DNA of 64,000 nucleotides from Planctomycetota bacterium (GCA_021776825.1 JAJFFG010000106.1:1-64000); one strand, 5' to 3'. Shown: positions 1 to 8,771, numbered from the stretch's first letter. Translations and numbers: made by a program. The notes: generated from the letters alone by a model not told the origin.

Positions 1-260
1 CGAAGGACGGATATCCGCGGTCGAGCACGACCACGTCGCCCTGCTCGGTGCGGTCGAGCACCTTCGCGAGTTGGCGACGCTCGCAGGCATCGACGGGACC
101 GAGCGCCACGTCCACCGGCACCTTCGAGCACACGTCAAAGACATGGGTATCGGGCTGAGTACGGTGCGGACGACGCGCCCTGGAGGCGGCCCACGACGCC
201 TTGGCCGGCGAGCCTGGGATCGACGTGTGTGGCCTCCGCACTCCGTACTCGGTGGCGCGT
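1..260 (-). pseudogene. IS4-family transposase remnant, open at left edge
   Basis: Reading the minus strand gives a segment ending in VVVLDRGYPSF, preceded by DVALGPVDACERRQ. The DRGYPS motif is the hallmark around the second catalytic Asp of IS4-type DDE transposases, and the preceding stretch matches the usual layout of that domain. The frame is closed by a stop only about 85 codons upstream of the window edge, and no start or N-terminal DNA-binding region is visible, so this looks like the inner part of a decayed insertion sequence. The rest lies outside the window. Confidence 0.6.
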
Positions 261-300
261 CAGCACGGCTGACCGTACTCAAGCCGATACCCATGGTTCG
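141..300. repeat. Imperfect inverted repeat within the IS remnant
   Basis: Bases about 141-176 read forward resemble bases about 265-300 read in reverse (both begin CATGGGTATCGG and continue with GAGTACGGT). The two arms enclose roughly 90 bases. It may be a rearranged piece of the insertion sequence or a chance fold-back left by a local inversion. Confidence 0.4.
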
Positions 301-387
301 AACCACCTCTCAACCGACAGACGCGTGAGCTTGCTCAGAGTTTGGCGAGTCCGCTGGATCGCACGCAGTCGGAGCGCGCCCGCCCCG

Positions 388-2181
388 CTACTGATCCTCG
401 TCGGCGTCCACCAATGATCGAGCGGATCGAATGGTCTCGCGCACGTCCTCGGACGCCTCGCGAGCCTCGATGTCGTCGAGCGTGCGGATCACGTCGGCGT
501 CGCCGGTCCCCGCGTGACGCGCGGCCAGCGAACGGACAGCCGCCGACCGGAACCGCTCGTCTCCGTCGCCGCGGGCGACTTTCTCGAGTGTCTGGTCTGC
601 GGCTGGCGAGTCCACGTCCGCCAGCTTTCGAATCGCGGTAGCACGCAGGGGATCGTGCGGCGCTGTCTGCGCGAGTTGGAGAACGTCACCGGTGAGACGA
701 CTGCCCGCATCGCTCTTCACGTCGATCATGTCCAGCATGCGGGCGCGAACGTCGGGGCTGTAGCGTTGCACGTCCTGAAACGACCCTGCCATGCTGTCCG
801 AGATCTCCTCGCCTCGGTCGTCAGAGCCCATGATCGGCGCGTTCTGAGTGATCGCCCCCAACACACCGAGCGCCGCCCTCTGCACAGCTGGATCGGCCTC
901 GGCGGCGAAGATGTCGAGGTACTCCGGAGTTCGCCCGCGCTGCATCGTCAGCGGGAAGAGCTCTCCCATCATCTTCTGCGTCGCGACCTGGAGCGCCGCC
1001 AGTTTCTCCTTCGCTCCCTCAGGGAGATCCGCGTCAGCGCCGGCAGCGCCGAACGCATCGGGTCGCACACCGAGTCTCGTGAGATCGGCCATCAGCGACT
1101 CAGCTTCGCCCATGACGACGCCGAGCTTGGCAAGGCGCTCGCGCAGCGCCGTGAGGGCGGGGTCGAGGGGCGGCGCTTCCGCTTCCTCTGTTGGGGGAGA
1201 TTCAGGCGGCTCCTCAACTTCCGCCCGAGTGTCCGCTGCCTCTGCGGCTCGCATCGACGGGTCAGCTGGCTCGGGGACCGCAGCGCCGGCAAGTGGGTCC
1301 GCCGAGGCGTCTTCGTCCTTGGCGACGACTCTCCCGGCTAGCCGAGCGCTGCGGCGCACCGCGGCTCGTTCAACTCGCTCTTCGGTCACGTCGAGTTCGG
1401 CCATCAGCCGCGCATTCTCTTCAACGGTTGCCGCGAGCGCGACGTCCGTCTCGTGCTGCCTATGACTTCGGTGTACGAGCAGACCTGCCAACGCGACGGC
1501 AGCGAGAGTGGCGACGTAGACAAGCTTCGTCTTCATGATGAGTCCTCCGGTGAGAGTTGCAGGTGAAAGCGTCGATGAGAGGGATCCGGTCGCCCCGCCA
1601 TCCGATGCCAAGGGTGGGACGATGTGCGACGCGAGCGGCGTCATGAGCGCGACCCAATGCACGCGCCCGCCGCTGTGATGGGAGTCGAGCTCCTCGCGCA
1701 GCCAACCGAGTGCTCGCCGCACGCGCCAGCGGATCGTGCTGGCGGGTTCTTCGAGGCGCGCGGCGATCTCAGTCGACGACAGGTCCTCGTAGAAGCGCAG
1801 AAGCACCACCGAACGCTCCGGCTCGGGTAGCGCGCGCACTGCGGCTGTCAACGTCTGATGGGCTTCCAGGCGCGCGACCACGTCCGCGGTGGCGGGCATG
1901 CACTCAGCAGAGCGCGCGCGAGCGACTCCTCGTTCTCGACGTTCACGCGCCGCGGAACTGCGGCCCCACGTACGCGCCAGATTGCGCAAGACGGTGGCGA
2001 GCCACGGCCGTGGGGATCGATCGGCGTCCGGCGGCCGTCGCGCCGCCGACACCCACGCCTGTTGCACCAGGTCATCGGCAGCATGCTCCCCGACGAGGCG
2101 CACCGCAAGCCGTCGCGCCCAGTGCGCGTTGCAAAGAAGTTGGTCCCAGTCGGGCTGTGCAGTTTCTCGCATGTTCGTCAC
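388..2181 (-). CDS. ECF sigma factor fused to membrane/HEAT-like protein
   Basis: Residues about 10-175 form an ECF sigma-70 factor. Region 2 includes DDLVQQAWVSA and WLATVLRNLAR; region 4 includes LPEPERSVVLLRFYEDLSS and a helix-turn-helix ending VRRALGWLREEL. After a low-complexity linker, residues about 217-235 (LVYVATLAAVALAGLL) form one membrane segment. An acidic Pro/Glu-rich stretch and an alpha-helical C-terminus follow, with HEAT-like repeats (DPLRATAIRKLADVDSPAA, then ERFRSAAVRSLAARH). The sigma domain would sit in the cytoplasm tethered to the membrane. An internal ATG at codon 216 has an excellent ribosome site, so the C-terminal part may also be made alone. Sigma-membrane fusions occur in Planctomycetota; the regulated genes are unknown. 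Confidence 0.8.
   Translation of the reverse strand: MTNMRETAQPDWDQLLCNAHWARRLAVRLVGEHAADDLVQQAWVSAARRPPDADRSPRPWLATVLRNLARTWGRSSAARERRERGVARARSAECMPATADVVARLEAHQTLTAAVRALPEPERSVVLLRFYEDLSSTEIAARLEEPASTIRWRVRRALGWLREELDSHHSGGRVHWVALMTPLASHIVPPLASDGGATGSLSSTLSPATLTGGLIMKTKLVYVATLAAVALAGLLVHRSHRQHETDVALAATVEENARLMAELDVTEERVERAAVRRSARLAGRVVAKDEDASADPLAGAAVPEPADPSMRAAEAADTRAEVEEPPESPPTEEAEAPPLDPALTALRERLAKLGVVMGEAESLMADLTRLGVRPDAFGAAGADADLPEGAKEKLAALQVATQKMMGELFPLTMQRGRTPEYLDIFAAEADPAVQRAALGVLGAITQNAPIMGSDDRGEEISDSMAGSFQDVQRYSPDVRARMLDMIDVKSDAGSRLTGDVLQLAQTAPHDPLRATAIRKLADVDSPAADQTLEKVARGDGDERFRSAAVRSLAARHAGTGDADVIRTLDDIEAREASEDVRETIRSARSLVDADEDQ
1534..1548 (-). promoter_or_regulatory. Internal Shine-Dalgarno and ATG inside the sigma fusion gene
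   Basis: On the minus strand GGAGG (1544-1548) sits seven bases before an in-frame ATG (1534-1536) that opens MKTKLVYVATLAAVALAGLL, a typical signal-anchor start. No stop separates it from the sigma domain. This suggests either two products from one frame or a recent fusion of two genes that kept the old start site. Confidence 0.55.
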
Positions 2182-2346
2182 GGTTGATACGCAGTCACCG
2201 CAGGATGTGACGGCGACTTCTCCGACGGCCGGCTCGCTGGCGCCCGCGCGGCAGAACCGTCAGCCATCGCCCCGCAATCCCCCGCGCACGCAAGAACTCA
2301 GGATCCGTGCCGTCCAACCTCCCGTTCCGAATCACGGGAGATGAAC

Positions 2347-2955
2347 ATGCGGACTGTGACGAACTGCAAGAGGGCGCTCATCTCAGCGGCCGCCATCGTG
2401 ATGCTCGCTGGCTGCGTCGGCGCGCGGGGATCGAGTCCACCGGCTGGCGAAGCGATGCTGATCACTGCGTACCCGATGGGACCCAGGACACGCGACGACG
2501 ATGCACGCCGTTTCGAGATCCGAACCGCGGTCGTTCATGCACCACGCGCCGTCGTGGACTCTGCGCTGCGCCGCAGCGCCAGCACGCCGCGGAGAGTCGC
2601 GCCGCGCATCACGACCGTGGCCAGTGAGGTGTTCGAGCGCGCTCTGCGTCAACAGCCCGGCGTCGAAGTCGTCGCTCTACCCACGATCGAAGCGATCGCC
2701 GCGAAAGACGCGACGATTGAGGTCGGCCGATAGGTCGCGATGCCTCCCGAGAGCGATCCGAGAGAGGCCATCGCAGACGGCTACCGTCTGCGCTTGCGCG
2801 TCACTCCCGAGCCGGGAGGATCCACGTCGGTGACGGTATTGGTGACCTTCGCAGATCTGCGCGGCGGCGATCTGCAGACTGAGGTAGGCCCGACAGCCAC
2901 GGTGCTCGCGCGGGGGCGCTCCATCCTCGTTCGCCGACTCGGATCCGGCAACTGA
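2347..2955 (+). pseudogene. Lipoprotein with secretin-like domain, broken by one stop codon
   Basis: The reading frame starts with a lipoprotein signal (ALISAAAIVMLAGC) and runs to a TAG at 2731-2733. The same frame then continues without another stop to 2955. The protein on both sides of the TAG reads as one domain: DATIEVGR before and DGYRLRLRVTPEPGGSTSVTV after, resembling the amyloid-like strands of secretin (GspD/NolW type) domains. CAG to TAG is the simplest cause. ATG 2347 is preferred to 2341 because GGGAG at 2336-2340 gives it a proper spacing. It diverges from the sigma fusion gene. It could be a truncated lipoprotein, a read-through gene or a pseudogene. Confidence 0.6.
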
Positions 2956-3275
2956 GTGCCCCGCGCGTCCGCCGGAGCTGCCGCATTCGGTCGGTGCCTG
3001 GCCGCGCGACGATGCGCGCGCGGAGTCTGGCGCCGCACGCCTCGGCGGTGTGCGCCGGCGCCCGGAAGCTACCGCGTGTGGATGGGCGCGCGGGAGCCTG
3101 CTTCACCACAACGTGAGCATCTGCGCGGCTGATCTCGTCGCGCGCAACGAGACCCAGGTCGTGCTCCGAGTGACTTCGCGAGATTGAGCGGCGACGCACT
3201 CGGCATGCAGATGGCGCGGCCCATCCGATAGGGCATTTCTCTGCATCCTCGGTCGTTGCTGGTGGGTCCTAGTGA
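2956..3275. other. Intergenic stretch with no supported gene
   Basis: About 320 GC-rich bases between the broken lipoprotein gene and the ECF sigma gene. The open frames here have no recognisable domain or ribosome site. The promoter of the downstream sigma/anti-sigma pair probably lies here, but no clear -35/-10 pair stands out. Confidence 0.5.
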
Positions 3276-3842
3276 GTGAGACGGCGCCATCGTGGCTGCC
3301 GTGCCGGCCGCCTGGCCGGGGAGGCGACGCTGGCGGAGAGAGACACTCTGGCGCAGATCGTGACACGACATCGCCGCTCCCTGTTCGGATTGGCGCTAGC
3401 GCGCACGGGGTCGATCGACGCAGCGGACGACGTCGTCCAAGCCGTGCTGCTCCGCGTGGTCCGCCGCGGAGGTCTCGCGGGCGTCGCGCGCCCTCACGCC
3501 TATCTCGTCGCAGCGGTAGAAAACCTGTGTCGCAACCGCGCGACCCGACGCCGCTCCACCGAGCCGCTTCCCACTGACTCGCTGTCGGCAGCGCCGGGAC
3601 CGCAGCGCTCTGTGGCAGCGCAGGAACTGGGCGATCTGCTGCGTGCTGCGATCAGGGACCTGCCGAGCGCGTACAGCGCGACGGTCTGGCTCGTCCACGT
3701 CGAGGGCCTGAGCGTCGCCGAGGTGGCAACGTGTACAGGACGCCTCCGGAACTCGGTCAAGTCCAGTCTCGCGCGTGGGCGGCGCCTGCTGCGTGAGCGA
3801 CTTGGACCTGTACTGCGAAGGGCGGGCTACCTTGACGTGTGA
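3276..3842 (+). CDS. ECF sigma factor (first sigma/anti-sigma pair)
   Basis: A short sigma-70 factor. Region 2 covers RHRRSLFGLALARTGSIDAA and VARPHAYLVAAVENLCRNRA; region 4 covers LPSAYSATVWLVHVEGLS and an HTH ending NSVKSSLARGRRLLRERLG. It is paralogous to the sigma factor at 59.6-60.2 kb, which has the same C-terminal GRGxLRxRLGPxLRRxGYL. The first ~18 residues look like translated leader. An alternative CTG start at 3330 follows GGGGAGG by five bases and matches the paralog's length better. It overlaps the downstream FecR-like gene, so the two are translationally coupled and the partner is the likely regulator. Confidence 0.8.
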   Translation: MRRRHRGCRAGRLAGEATLAERDTLAQIVTRHRRSLFGLALARTGSIDAADDVVQAVLLRVVRRGGLAGVARPHAYLVAAVENLCRNRATRRRSTEPLPTDSLSAAPGPQRSVAAQELGDLLRAAIRDLPSAYSATVWLVHVEGLSVAEVATCTGRLRNSVKSSLARGRRLLRERLGPVLRRAGYLDV

Positions 3843-5547
3843 CACGCTACGCGAACGGCTTGAGGAGTGGCGGCTCGGACTCCTGAAGGGGACGACTGCC
3901 GCAGCGCTTGAGACGCACATCGCAACCTGTGCGAGCTGCGCGCGCGGAGTGGCCGAAGTGCGCGACTTCGAGCGCGTTCTCGATCTGGCGCACGATCCGG
4001 GGCGCGATCAGGAGTTGATCAGCCGGCTGCAGTTGGCGCGCCGCACGCGGCGGCGCCGCTGGCGTGCCTGCGCTGCGGCAGCGAGTGTGCTCCTCGTCGC
4101 CGCGCTGACGGCGTGGCTGCACGACGGCGTGATGCCCCTCTCCGAGGGACGCGAGCATGTGCTCGCAGCGGGTGCGGTGAGGCGCTCGGGCCGCGCGATG
4201 GTCAGCGCTCTTGAGAACGCGCGCATCCAAGTGCGCGATGGCGGATCGCGTCTGCAACTTGCTGCTGGTGCAGCGCGCTTCTCGGTCGAGCCCGGTCGCG
4301 AGCCGTTCGTGGTGGAGACGCCGTGCGGCGACGTACGCGTCATCGGAACAGAATTCGAGGTGAGGATAATGAGAAAGCAGAGATGGGCCGCAGGTGGACT
4401 GGGAGTTGCCGTCCTAGTGACGGCGGGCGTAGTGACATTCGACGTCGGCGGCGGGAGCGCGCACGTGGAGGCGGGCGAACTGCTGGTCGCTGATTCCGGC
4501 GGAGTGCGGCGTACGTTCACGGCGTCGGGTGTGGTCGAACTCCTCGACGAAGCGAACGCGCTGCAGCGCGACAACGATCGCCTGCGGGGGCTCCTTGAGA
4601 GTGCGGAGTCCGCGCGGACGGCTGTCGTCGCCACGCCCGAACCGTCGATGGCGGACGATGCCACGGCTCCCCCGACAGGAGATGTCGAGCAGCCGGTCGA
4701 TTGGACGCTCGTCGGGCGCACCGTGGCCGAGCTTCTCGAACTCTCCGATCCGGCGGCGTCCGATCTCAATCCTCGTGGCCCCGAGATGATGCGCCGCATG
4801 GCGGACCTCCTCGCAGTTGTAGAGCGACTGCGCGAAGAGCTCGGCGCAGAGGAGACTGCCGACGTATTCGCGCATCCCGACGTCTTGCCGCACTTCCTTG
4901 ACGGCGCGCTACGTGCCCTGCTTCCAGTCCTCGGGGATGACGACCGCGCTGCCGTCGTCGCGGAAGTCGAGCGCATCGCCGCCGACGAGCGCGCGCGGCT
5001 CCCGGACGATGTGTTGCCGATAGAGCGCCGAGTTCGGGATGCCGCGATCGCGCTCACATCCTCGGCGCGCCTCGCGGGTCGGCTGCAGGACGACCAGATC
5101 CAAGCCCTGTTGCGCCTCCTCTCCGCCGAGCGACCGGGCACTGGCACGAGCGCGTGGGGAATGGTCGCGGATCGGCTGACGCTCGTCGAAGACGTCGGGC
5201 AGCAGTACGTGGAGTTCCTCGATCTAGAGGGTGCCGATGTTGCGGCAGCCCGCACGGCGGCACGTGGGTTCGTCGACGAACATCTGCGCGAGCGAGCCGC
5301 CGTCATCGCAGAACACGGTCGCGCAGCGGTGGATGCAGGGCTGTACATGCATGACTTGGGTGTCGAGGACCCCGATGCGCGCGCGGAACTGCGCGACGTG
5401 GCCGCGGCCCGGTTGCGGCTACTTCGTGTGCAGGCCGCCGCCGAGCGCGCGCTGCACGACGCGCTGAGCGAGGCGGCCCAGGATCGTCTGCGTGCGACGA
5501 CCGTGCGGGTCTGGTCGCTCGAAGAGCTGCCTGATGAGGAGTTCTGA
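3832..5547 (+). CDS. Zinc-finger anti-sigma / FecR-like membrane protein
   Basis: The N-terminus (TCDTLRERLEEW, then HIATCASCAR) is a zf-HC2-type anti-sigma module. A membrane segment follows (ACAAAASVLLVAALTAWL), then a FecR-like beta domain (TPCGDVRVIGTEFEVR ... HVEAGELLV), then about 330 residues of charged helical sequence of unknown role. I chose TTG 3832 because the paralog at 60237 starts MTCPEFRDRIEEY at the same alignment point, also overlapping its sigma gene. By analogy the zinc finger would hold the sigma factor at the membrane while the FecR part senses a periplasmic signal. Unlike the paralog, the FecR domain carries extra residues at about 180-190, exactly where an internal ATG with its own ribosome site lies. 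Confidence 0.75.
   Translation: MTCDTLRERLEEWRLGLLKGTTAAALETHIATCASCARGVAEVRDFERVLDLAHDPGRDQELISRLQLARRTRRRRWRACAAAASVLLVAALTAWLHDGVMPLSEGREHVLAAGAVRRSGRAMVSALENARIQVRDGGSRLQLAAGAARFSVEPGREPFVVETPCGDVRVIGTEFEVRIMRKQRWAAGGLGVAVLVTAGVVTFDVGGGSAHVEAGELLVADSGGVRRTFTASGVVELLDEANALQRDNDRLRGLLESAESARTAVVATPEPSMADDATAPPTGDVEQPVDWTLVGRTVAELLELSDPAASDLNPRGPEMMRRMADLLAVVERLREELGAEETADVFAHPDVLPHFLDGALRALLPVLGDDDRAAVVAEVERIAADERARLPDDVLPIERRVRDAAIALTSSARLAGRLQDDQIQALLRLLSAERPGTGTSAWGMVADRLTLVEDVGQQYVEFLDLEGADVAAARTAARGFVDEHLRERAAVIAEHGRAAVDAGLYMHDLGVEDPDARAELRDVAAARLRLLRVQAAAERALHDALSEAAQDRLRATTVRVWSLEELPDEEF
4357..4371 (+). promoter_or_regulatory. Internal Shine-Dalgarno and ATG within the FecR-like gene
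   Basis: GAGGTGAGG (4357-4365) precedes an in-frame ATG (4369-4371) by three to five bases. The protein from here would begin MRKQRWAAGGLGVAVLVTAG, a plausible signal-anchor. It may give a second, shorter product lacking the zinc finger, or may be fortuitous. Confidence 0.4.
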
Positions 5548-5605
5548 CGTCCGTGGGGGCAGTGGATCCGACGCCGTGCTGTTCGGCTGACCGAAGGAGC
5601 AAGCC

Positions 5606-6601
5606 ATGATCTCGATCCGAAGAGTGTCCCGGTGGCACGTCGTTGCGATCTCCGCGATCGCACTGCTCGTTGCGCTCGCGCTGCCGCAGAGCCTAGCTAG
5701 AGAGCGCATCTCCAAGAAGAAGGCCGCGCGCGAACTCGCGAAGATGTACGCCGAGGATCAGAGGGACCAGGAGGACTGGGAGGCGCTCGGCGACGCCGCG
5801 TTCGAGAGGCGGCAGGGGAAGCGCCGAGACCGAGCGTTCGAGATCGTCCGCCGCGGGCTGCTGACGACGCCGCGGTCGTATCACGACGCGGCATTCCTCT
5901 TTCTGCACGGTCGCGATGGCGACGACGTGCTCCTCTCCCACATCCTCGGCACGGCGTCCGCGTTCCAGGGAGAGCGCCTGGGCAACTTCGTCAGCGCTGC
6001 GGCGCTCGATCGGTATCTGTTGACGCTTGGTCAGCCTCAGCGCTTCAAGTCCCAGGGCTTCGGTGGCGGGCCCGGCTTCGAGGCGAAACACGATGAGCAC
6101 TCGCTCAGCGAGGTCATCGTGCATGTGTTCGATCGCAGTGGGCTGTTCGGTGTGCCGGTCGCGAAGGACTCACGTACGCCAAAGGCACTGCGCGACGCCA
6201 CGAAGACGTTGGCGCAACTCGCCGGGAAGAGCCCCTTCGATCCCACCATCGAGACCACGAACGAGCAACTCACCGAAGTCGAGGGGATCGTGGGCGCGGG
6301 ATCGCTGGCCGGAGCCGACGAGTTTCTTCACGCGGGCGCCGTGCTCGCACGCGCCGCCAGCGCCGACCGCCGCGTCCTCGCACACATTCTCGTCATAGGT
6401 GCGGTGTTGCAAGGCCGGGACGACGCGACGTCGTTCTCGCGCGTGACGCTCGACCGCATGCTTGGGGCTCTAGAGCGACCGCCGGTGTTCGAGGTCGGTG
6501 ACCACGAGGTGCCCGACGTGCTCCGGCTCCACAAGAACATCCGTGCCGTGTTCGCTGCCCCCTCCGATCGACCCCGGAAGAAGCCAAGAAAGGAGAGGTG
6601 A
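5606..6601 (+). CDS. Exported protein with duplicated DUF6624-like unit
   Basis: A signal peptide (residues 1-31, VVAISAIALLVALALPQSLA) is followed by a Lys/Arg-rich region and two related units. Unit one contains LLSHILGTASAFQGE and ALDRYLLTLGQPQRF; unit two contains VLAHILVIGAVLQGRD and TLDRMLGALERPPVF. The pattern of a helix ending in HIL, then LDR, then a Pro-Phe end resembles the DUF6624 family as I remember it. No catalytic residues are evident. ATG 5606 follows AAGGAGC with good spacing. It lies 58 bases after the FecR-like gene and may be in its operon, so it could act in the same envelope response. The C-terminus is a basic tail (RPRKKPRKER). Confidence 0.7.
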   Translation: MISIRRVSRWHVVAISAIALLVALALPQSLARERISKKKAARELAKMYAEDQRDQEDWEALGDAAFERRQGKRRDRAFEIVRRGLLTTPRSYHDAAFLFLHGRDGDDVLLSHILGTASAFQGERLGNFVSAAALDRYLLTLGQPQRFKSQGFGGGPGFEAKHDEHSLSEVIVHVFDRSGLFGVPVAKDSRTPKALRDATKTLAQLAGKSPFDPTIETTNEQLTEVEGIVGAGSLAGADEFLHAGAVLARAASADRRVLAHILVIGAVLQGRDDATSFSRVTLDRMLGALERPPVFEVGDHEVPDVLRLHKNIRAVFAAPSDRPRKKPRKER

Positions 6602-6665
6602 TGCAAGGCCAGCGCCTGTCACGATCGGTCGACCATGGGGCGCATGCGTGCCAGTAGGCCTTCGG

Positions 6666-7859
6666 ATGACGTCTAGGGTCATCTGGCTCGCAATCGGATT
6701 CGTCTTGGGCGCAGCCGCGGCGTGGTTGGTCGGCGGTCGCTTCGACCCCGCTCCGCGTGACGCAGACGAGTCGAACAGGACACTGGCCAGACGCGACGCG
6801 CGGATCGCGGATCTCGAGGCGGCTCTGGCTCGCGATCGGTCGCGGCATCCGCCGGCTGCCCACTCGCCGATGGCGGGCACTACTGGCGAGCCGTCTGACA
6901 CTCGGACGACTGCGATCGACGGAAGTTCACACGCGACCGAGGGAGCCGCGCGTGCGTCCTCATCGACCACACCGCGCCTTATCGCGACAGGACCGCACGA
7001 CAGCCTGTTGGATGAAGTCGATTGGCACGCTCTCGCCATTCACGCACGTGCGATCCCCCCGCTCGCCGCACGAGTGGCGAGTGAGGTGATCCTGAACGGC
7101 ACTCCGAGCCTGGACGTACAGGAGTTGATCAGTCGGCACAACGTGCCGCTGCTGCGGATCATGGCTCCGCTGGGGAACAGGCTCCCGGGCACCGGGCTCA
7201 ACGGCTCCGTGACCCATCCGGCGTTCCAGGCGAACGCGATCGTCGCGACCCTCGCTGCGGCCGGACGGCCGCTGGGCGAGGCGCAACTCGCATCGCTTTC
7301 TCGACTGACGACCGACTTCTCGATCCGTGACATCCGTCGCCAGGATCAGTACTCCGACGGCGAGTTCGAACTACACACGATTGCTGCCGAGGCCGCCCTC
7401 CGGCGGGCGTTCTTCGATCGCGCGTTCGAACTGTTGGACACGGAGCAGATCGATGTGCTGCGGCCCGAAGCGGTCCGCGGCCGAGTAGGTCTCGACTTCT
7501 TCTCGACGGGTCTGTTCTGGTCTCGCCTTGCGATGCCGATGCGGCACACAACGGACGACGGGTTCATCGCTGCCGTCACGGGTGAGCTGACGCGCGCGCT
7601 GGGACTCGTGGGAGAGTCTCGAGGACTCGTCGACGAGATCGTCACTGCGTGGGCGACCGATCTGTCTGAGACGCGCTTCGCCGAAGCGGATCCACTCGAC
7701 CGCCTCGGCTTCGTGAGAACAGCGGCCGTGGAGCGCGCAGTTGAAGACACCGTGCGTCTGTTCGAGCTCCTCGTTCACGATGCTGCCTTGTCCGAAGCGA
7801 CGCTCTCTCGGCTGCGCTCGATCCGCGCGGTCTACGTTCCCGTTCGCTACGCGCTCTGA
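6666..7859 (+). CDS. Membrane-anchored protein of unknown function
   Basis: The protein opens with an uncleaved signal-anchor (VIWLAIGFVLGAAAAWLVGG), then a short coiled-coil-like segment (LARRDARIADLEAALARDR), a Pro/Thr-rich linker, and a helical domain of about 270 residues. The domain contains NGTPSLDVQELISRHN and several Leu/Ala helices but no motif I recognise. The ATG at 6666 is chosen because upstream codons of the open frame overlap the previous gene and look non-coding. With the sigma/FecR-like gene and the DUF6624-like gene it forms a same-strand row at 3.3-7.9 kb, probably one transcription unit. Confidence 0.65.
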   Translation: MTSRVIWLAIGFVLGAAAAWLVGGRFDPAPRDADESNRTLARRDARIADLEAALARDRSRHPPAAHSPMAGTTGEPSDTRTTAIDGSSHATEGAARASSSTTPRLIATGPHDSLLDEVDWHALAIHARAIPPLAARVASEVILNGTPSLDVQELISRHNVPLLRIMAPLGNRLPGTGLNGSVTHPAFQANAIVATLAAAGRPLGEAQLASLSRLTTDFSIRDIRRQDQYSDGEFELHTIAAEAALRRAFFDRAFELLDTEQIDVLRPEAVRGRVGLDFFSTGLFWSRLAMPMRHTTDDGFIAAVTGELTRALGLVGESRGLVDEIVTAWATDLSETRFAEADPLDRLGFVRTAAVERAVEDTVRLFELLVHDAALSEATLSRLRSIRAVYVPVRYAL

Positions 7860-7915
7860 CACAGATCGAGTTCCAGGCCAGCGACTCAGAGCGTGGCTGA
7901 CTCGACGGCGCCGCG

Positions 7916-8080
7916 TCAGCGCAAGGCCACGTGCACCCGGGCCACGAGCACATCGAAGTCGAACGGCTTGCCGAGGTAGTCGTCCGCGCCCGCCTTGAGA
8001 CCCGCCGCGATGTCGGACGGGCTCGTGAGCCCCGTCAGCATCAGGATCGGCGTCATGAGCCCTCGTCGGCGAAGCGTGCG
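7916..8080 (-). pseudogene. Response-regulator receiver domain, C-terminal fragment
   Basis: The minus strand encodes LRRRGLMTPILMLTGL followed by GLKAGADDYLGKPFDFDVLVAR. This is beta-4 to alpha-5 of a CheY-like receiver, with the conserved Thr of MLTG and the Lys of GKPF. The N-terminal half with the phospho-acceptor Asp, and any output domain, are missing; upstream codons read as unrelated sequence. It is a gene remnant at the start of a zone of rearranged repeats. Confidence 0.65.
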
Positions 8081-8323
8081 GCCGTGGGGTGACACGGGAG
8101 TCTGTCCTGTTGAGATGGCGCCGCAGCCAGTCGCCTTCCACAGGCGTTCGCACCGGTGTGCCCGGCGTGGGGTCCGTCGTGGCTTCCGGGTCGTGTTCGT
8201 CTGCGCCATGAGGGCCTGCCTTCGGGCGGTTGGGGTAGGGCTTACCCCGAATGCCGTGGGTCGTGAGGCCGCTCTGCTGAGCAGGTAGGCGCCGCACGCG
8301 GCGCCTCAGCCGGAAGTTGTGCT

Positions 8324-8347
8324 TGGAGCGGGTGAACGGATTCGAAC
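8324..8347. repeat. 24-base copy of the tRNA-Gly 3' end
   Basis: Identical to 8845-8868, that is the CCA end, acceptor 3' strand and part of the T arm of the intact tRNA-Gly downstream. It then runs into unrelated GC-rich repeat sequence. It is too short to be a tRNA. Confidence 0.75.
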
Positions 8348-8434
8348 GGAGCGCAGCGACGTAGACGCTCTGCGGAAGCGAGGGTGGACCTACGGATGGC
8401 GCTGTGCGGCCGAGTGCTCGCGAGTCCGCGGCGT

Positions 8435-8492
8435 CAACCGTCGACATCCACCTTGGCACGCGAGCGGAGCGAGCTGCGTCGGCGGAGCCGAC
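8435..8492. repeat. 58-base direct repeat, copy 1, containing a tRNA-Gly piece
   Basis: Perfect match to 8714-8771. The first 24 bases include 23 bases identical to the T-arm/variable/anticodon part of tRNA-Gly (8866-8888). The rest is a GAGCGGAGCGAGC-type GC-rich repeat. Confidence 0.8.
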
Positions 8493-8713
8493 TCCCGCGG
8501 AGCCGACCCCCGCGGAGCGGGAGAGGATGCCGTCGCCAAGGTGGAGCGTCGCCGGCGGGAGTCGCGCTGCCGCTCCGGCACATACGTGGAAAGAGCGTGG
8601 CCGTGTCCGCCGCGAGGATTCGATGCGAGCGAAGCGAGTAGGCGGTCGAGGAAGAGGCTCACTCAAACTCGCGTGGGGTGTGGACATTCGTCCGCGCGCC
8701 GAAGTTCCGACGC

Positions 8714-8771
8714 CAACCGTCGACATCCACCTTGGCACGCGAGCGGAGCGAGCTGCGTCGGCGGAGCCGAC
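8714..8771. repeat. 58-base direct repeat, copy 2, containing a tRNA-Gly piece
   Basis: Perfect copy of 8435-8492, lying about 75 bases before the intact tRNA gene. The junction between tRNA-like and non-tRNA sequence is the same in both copies, so the hybrid unit was duplicated after it formed. Confidence 0.8.
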
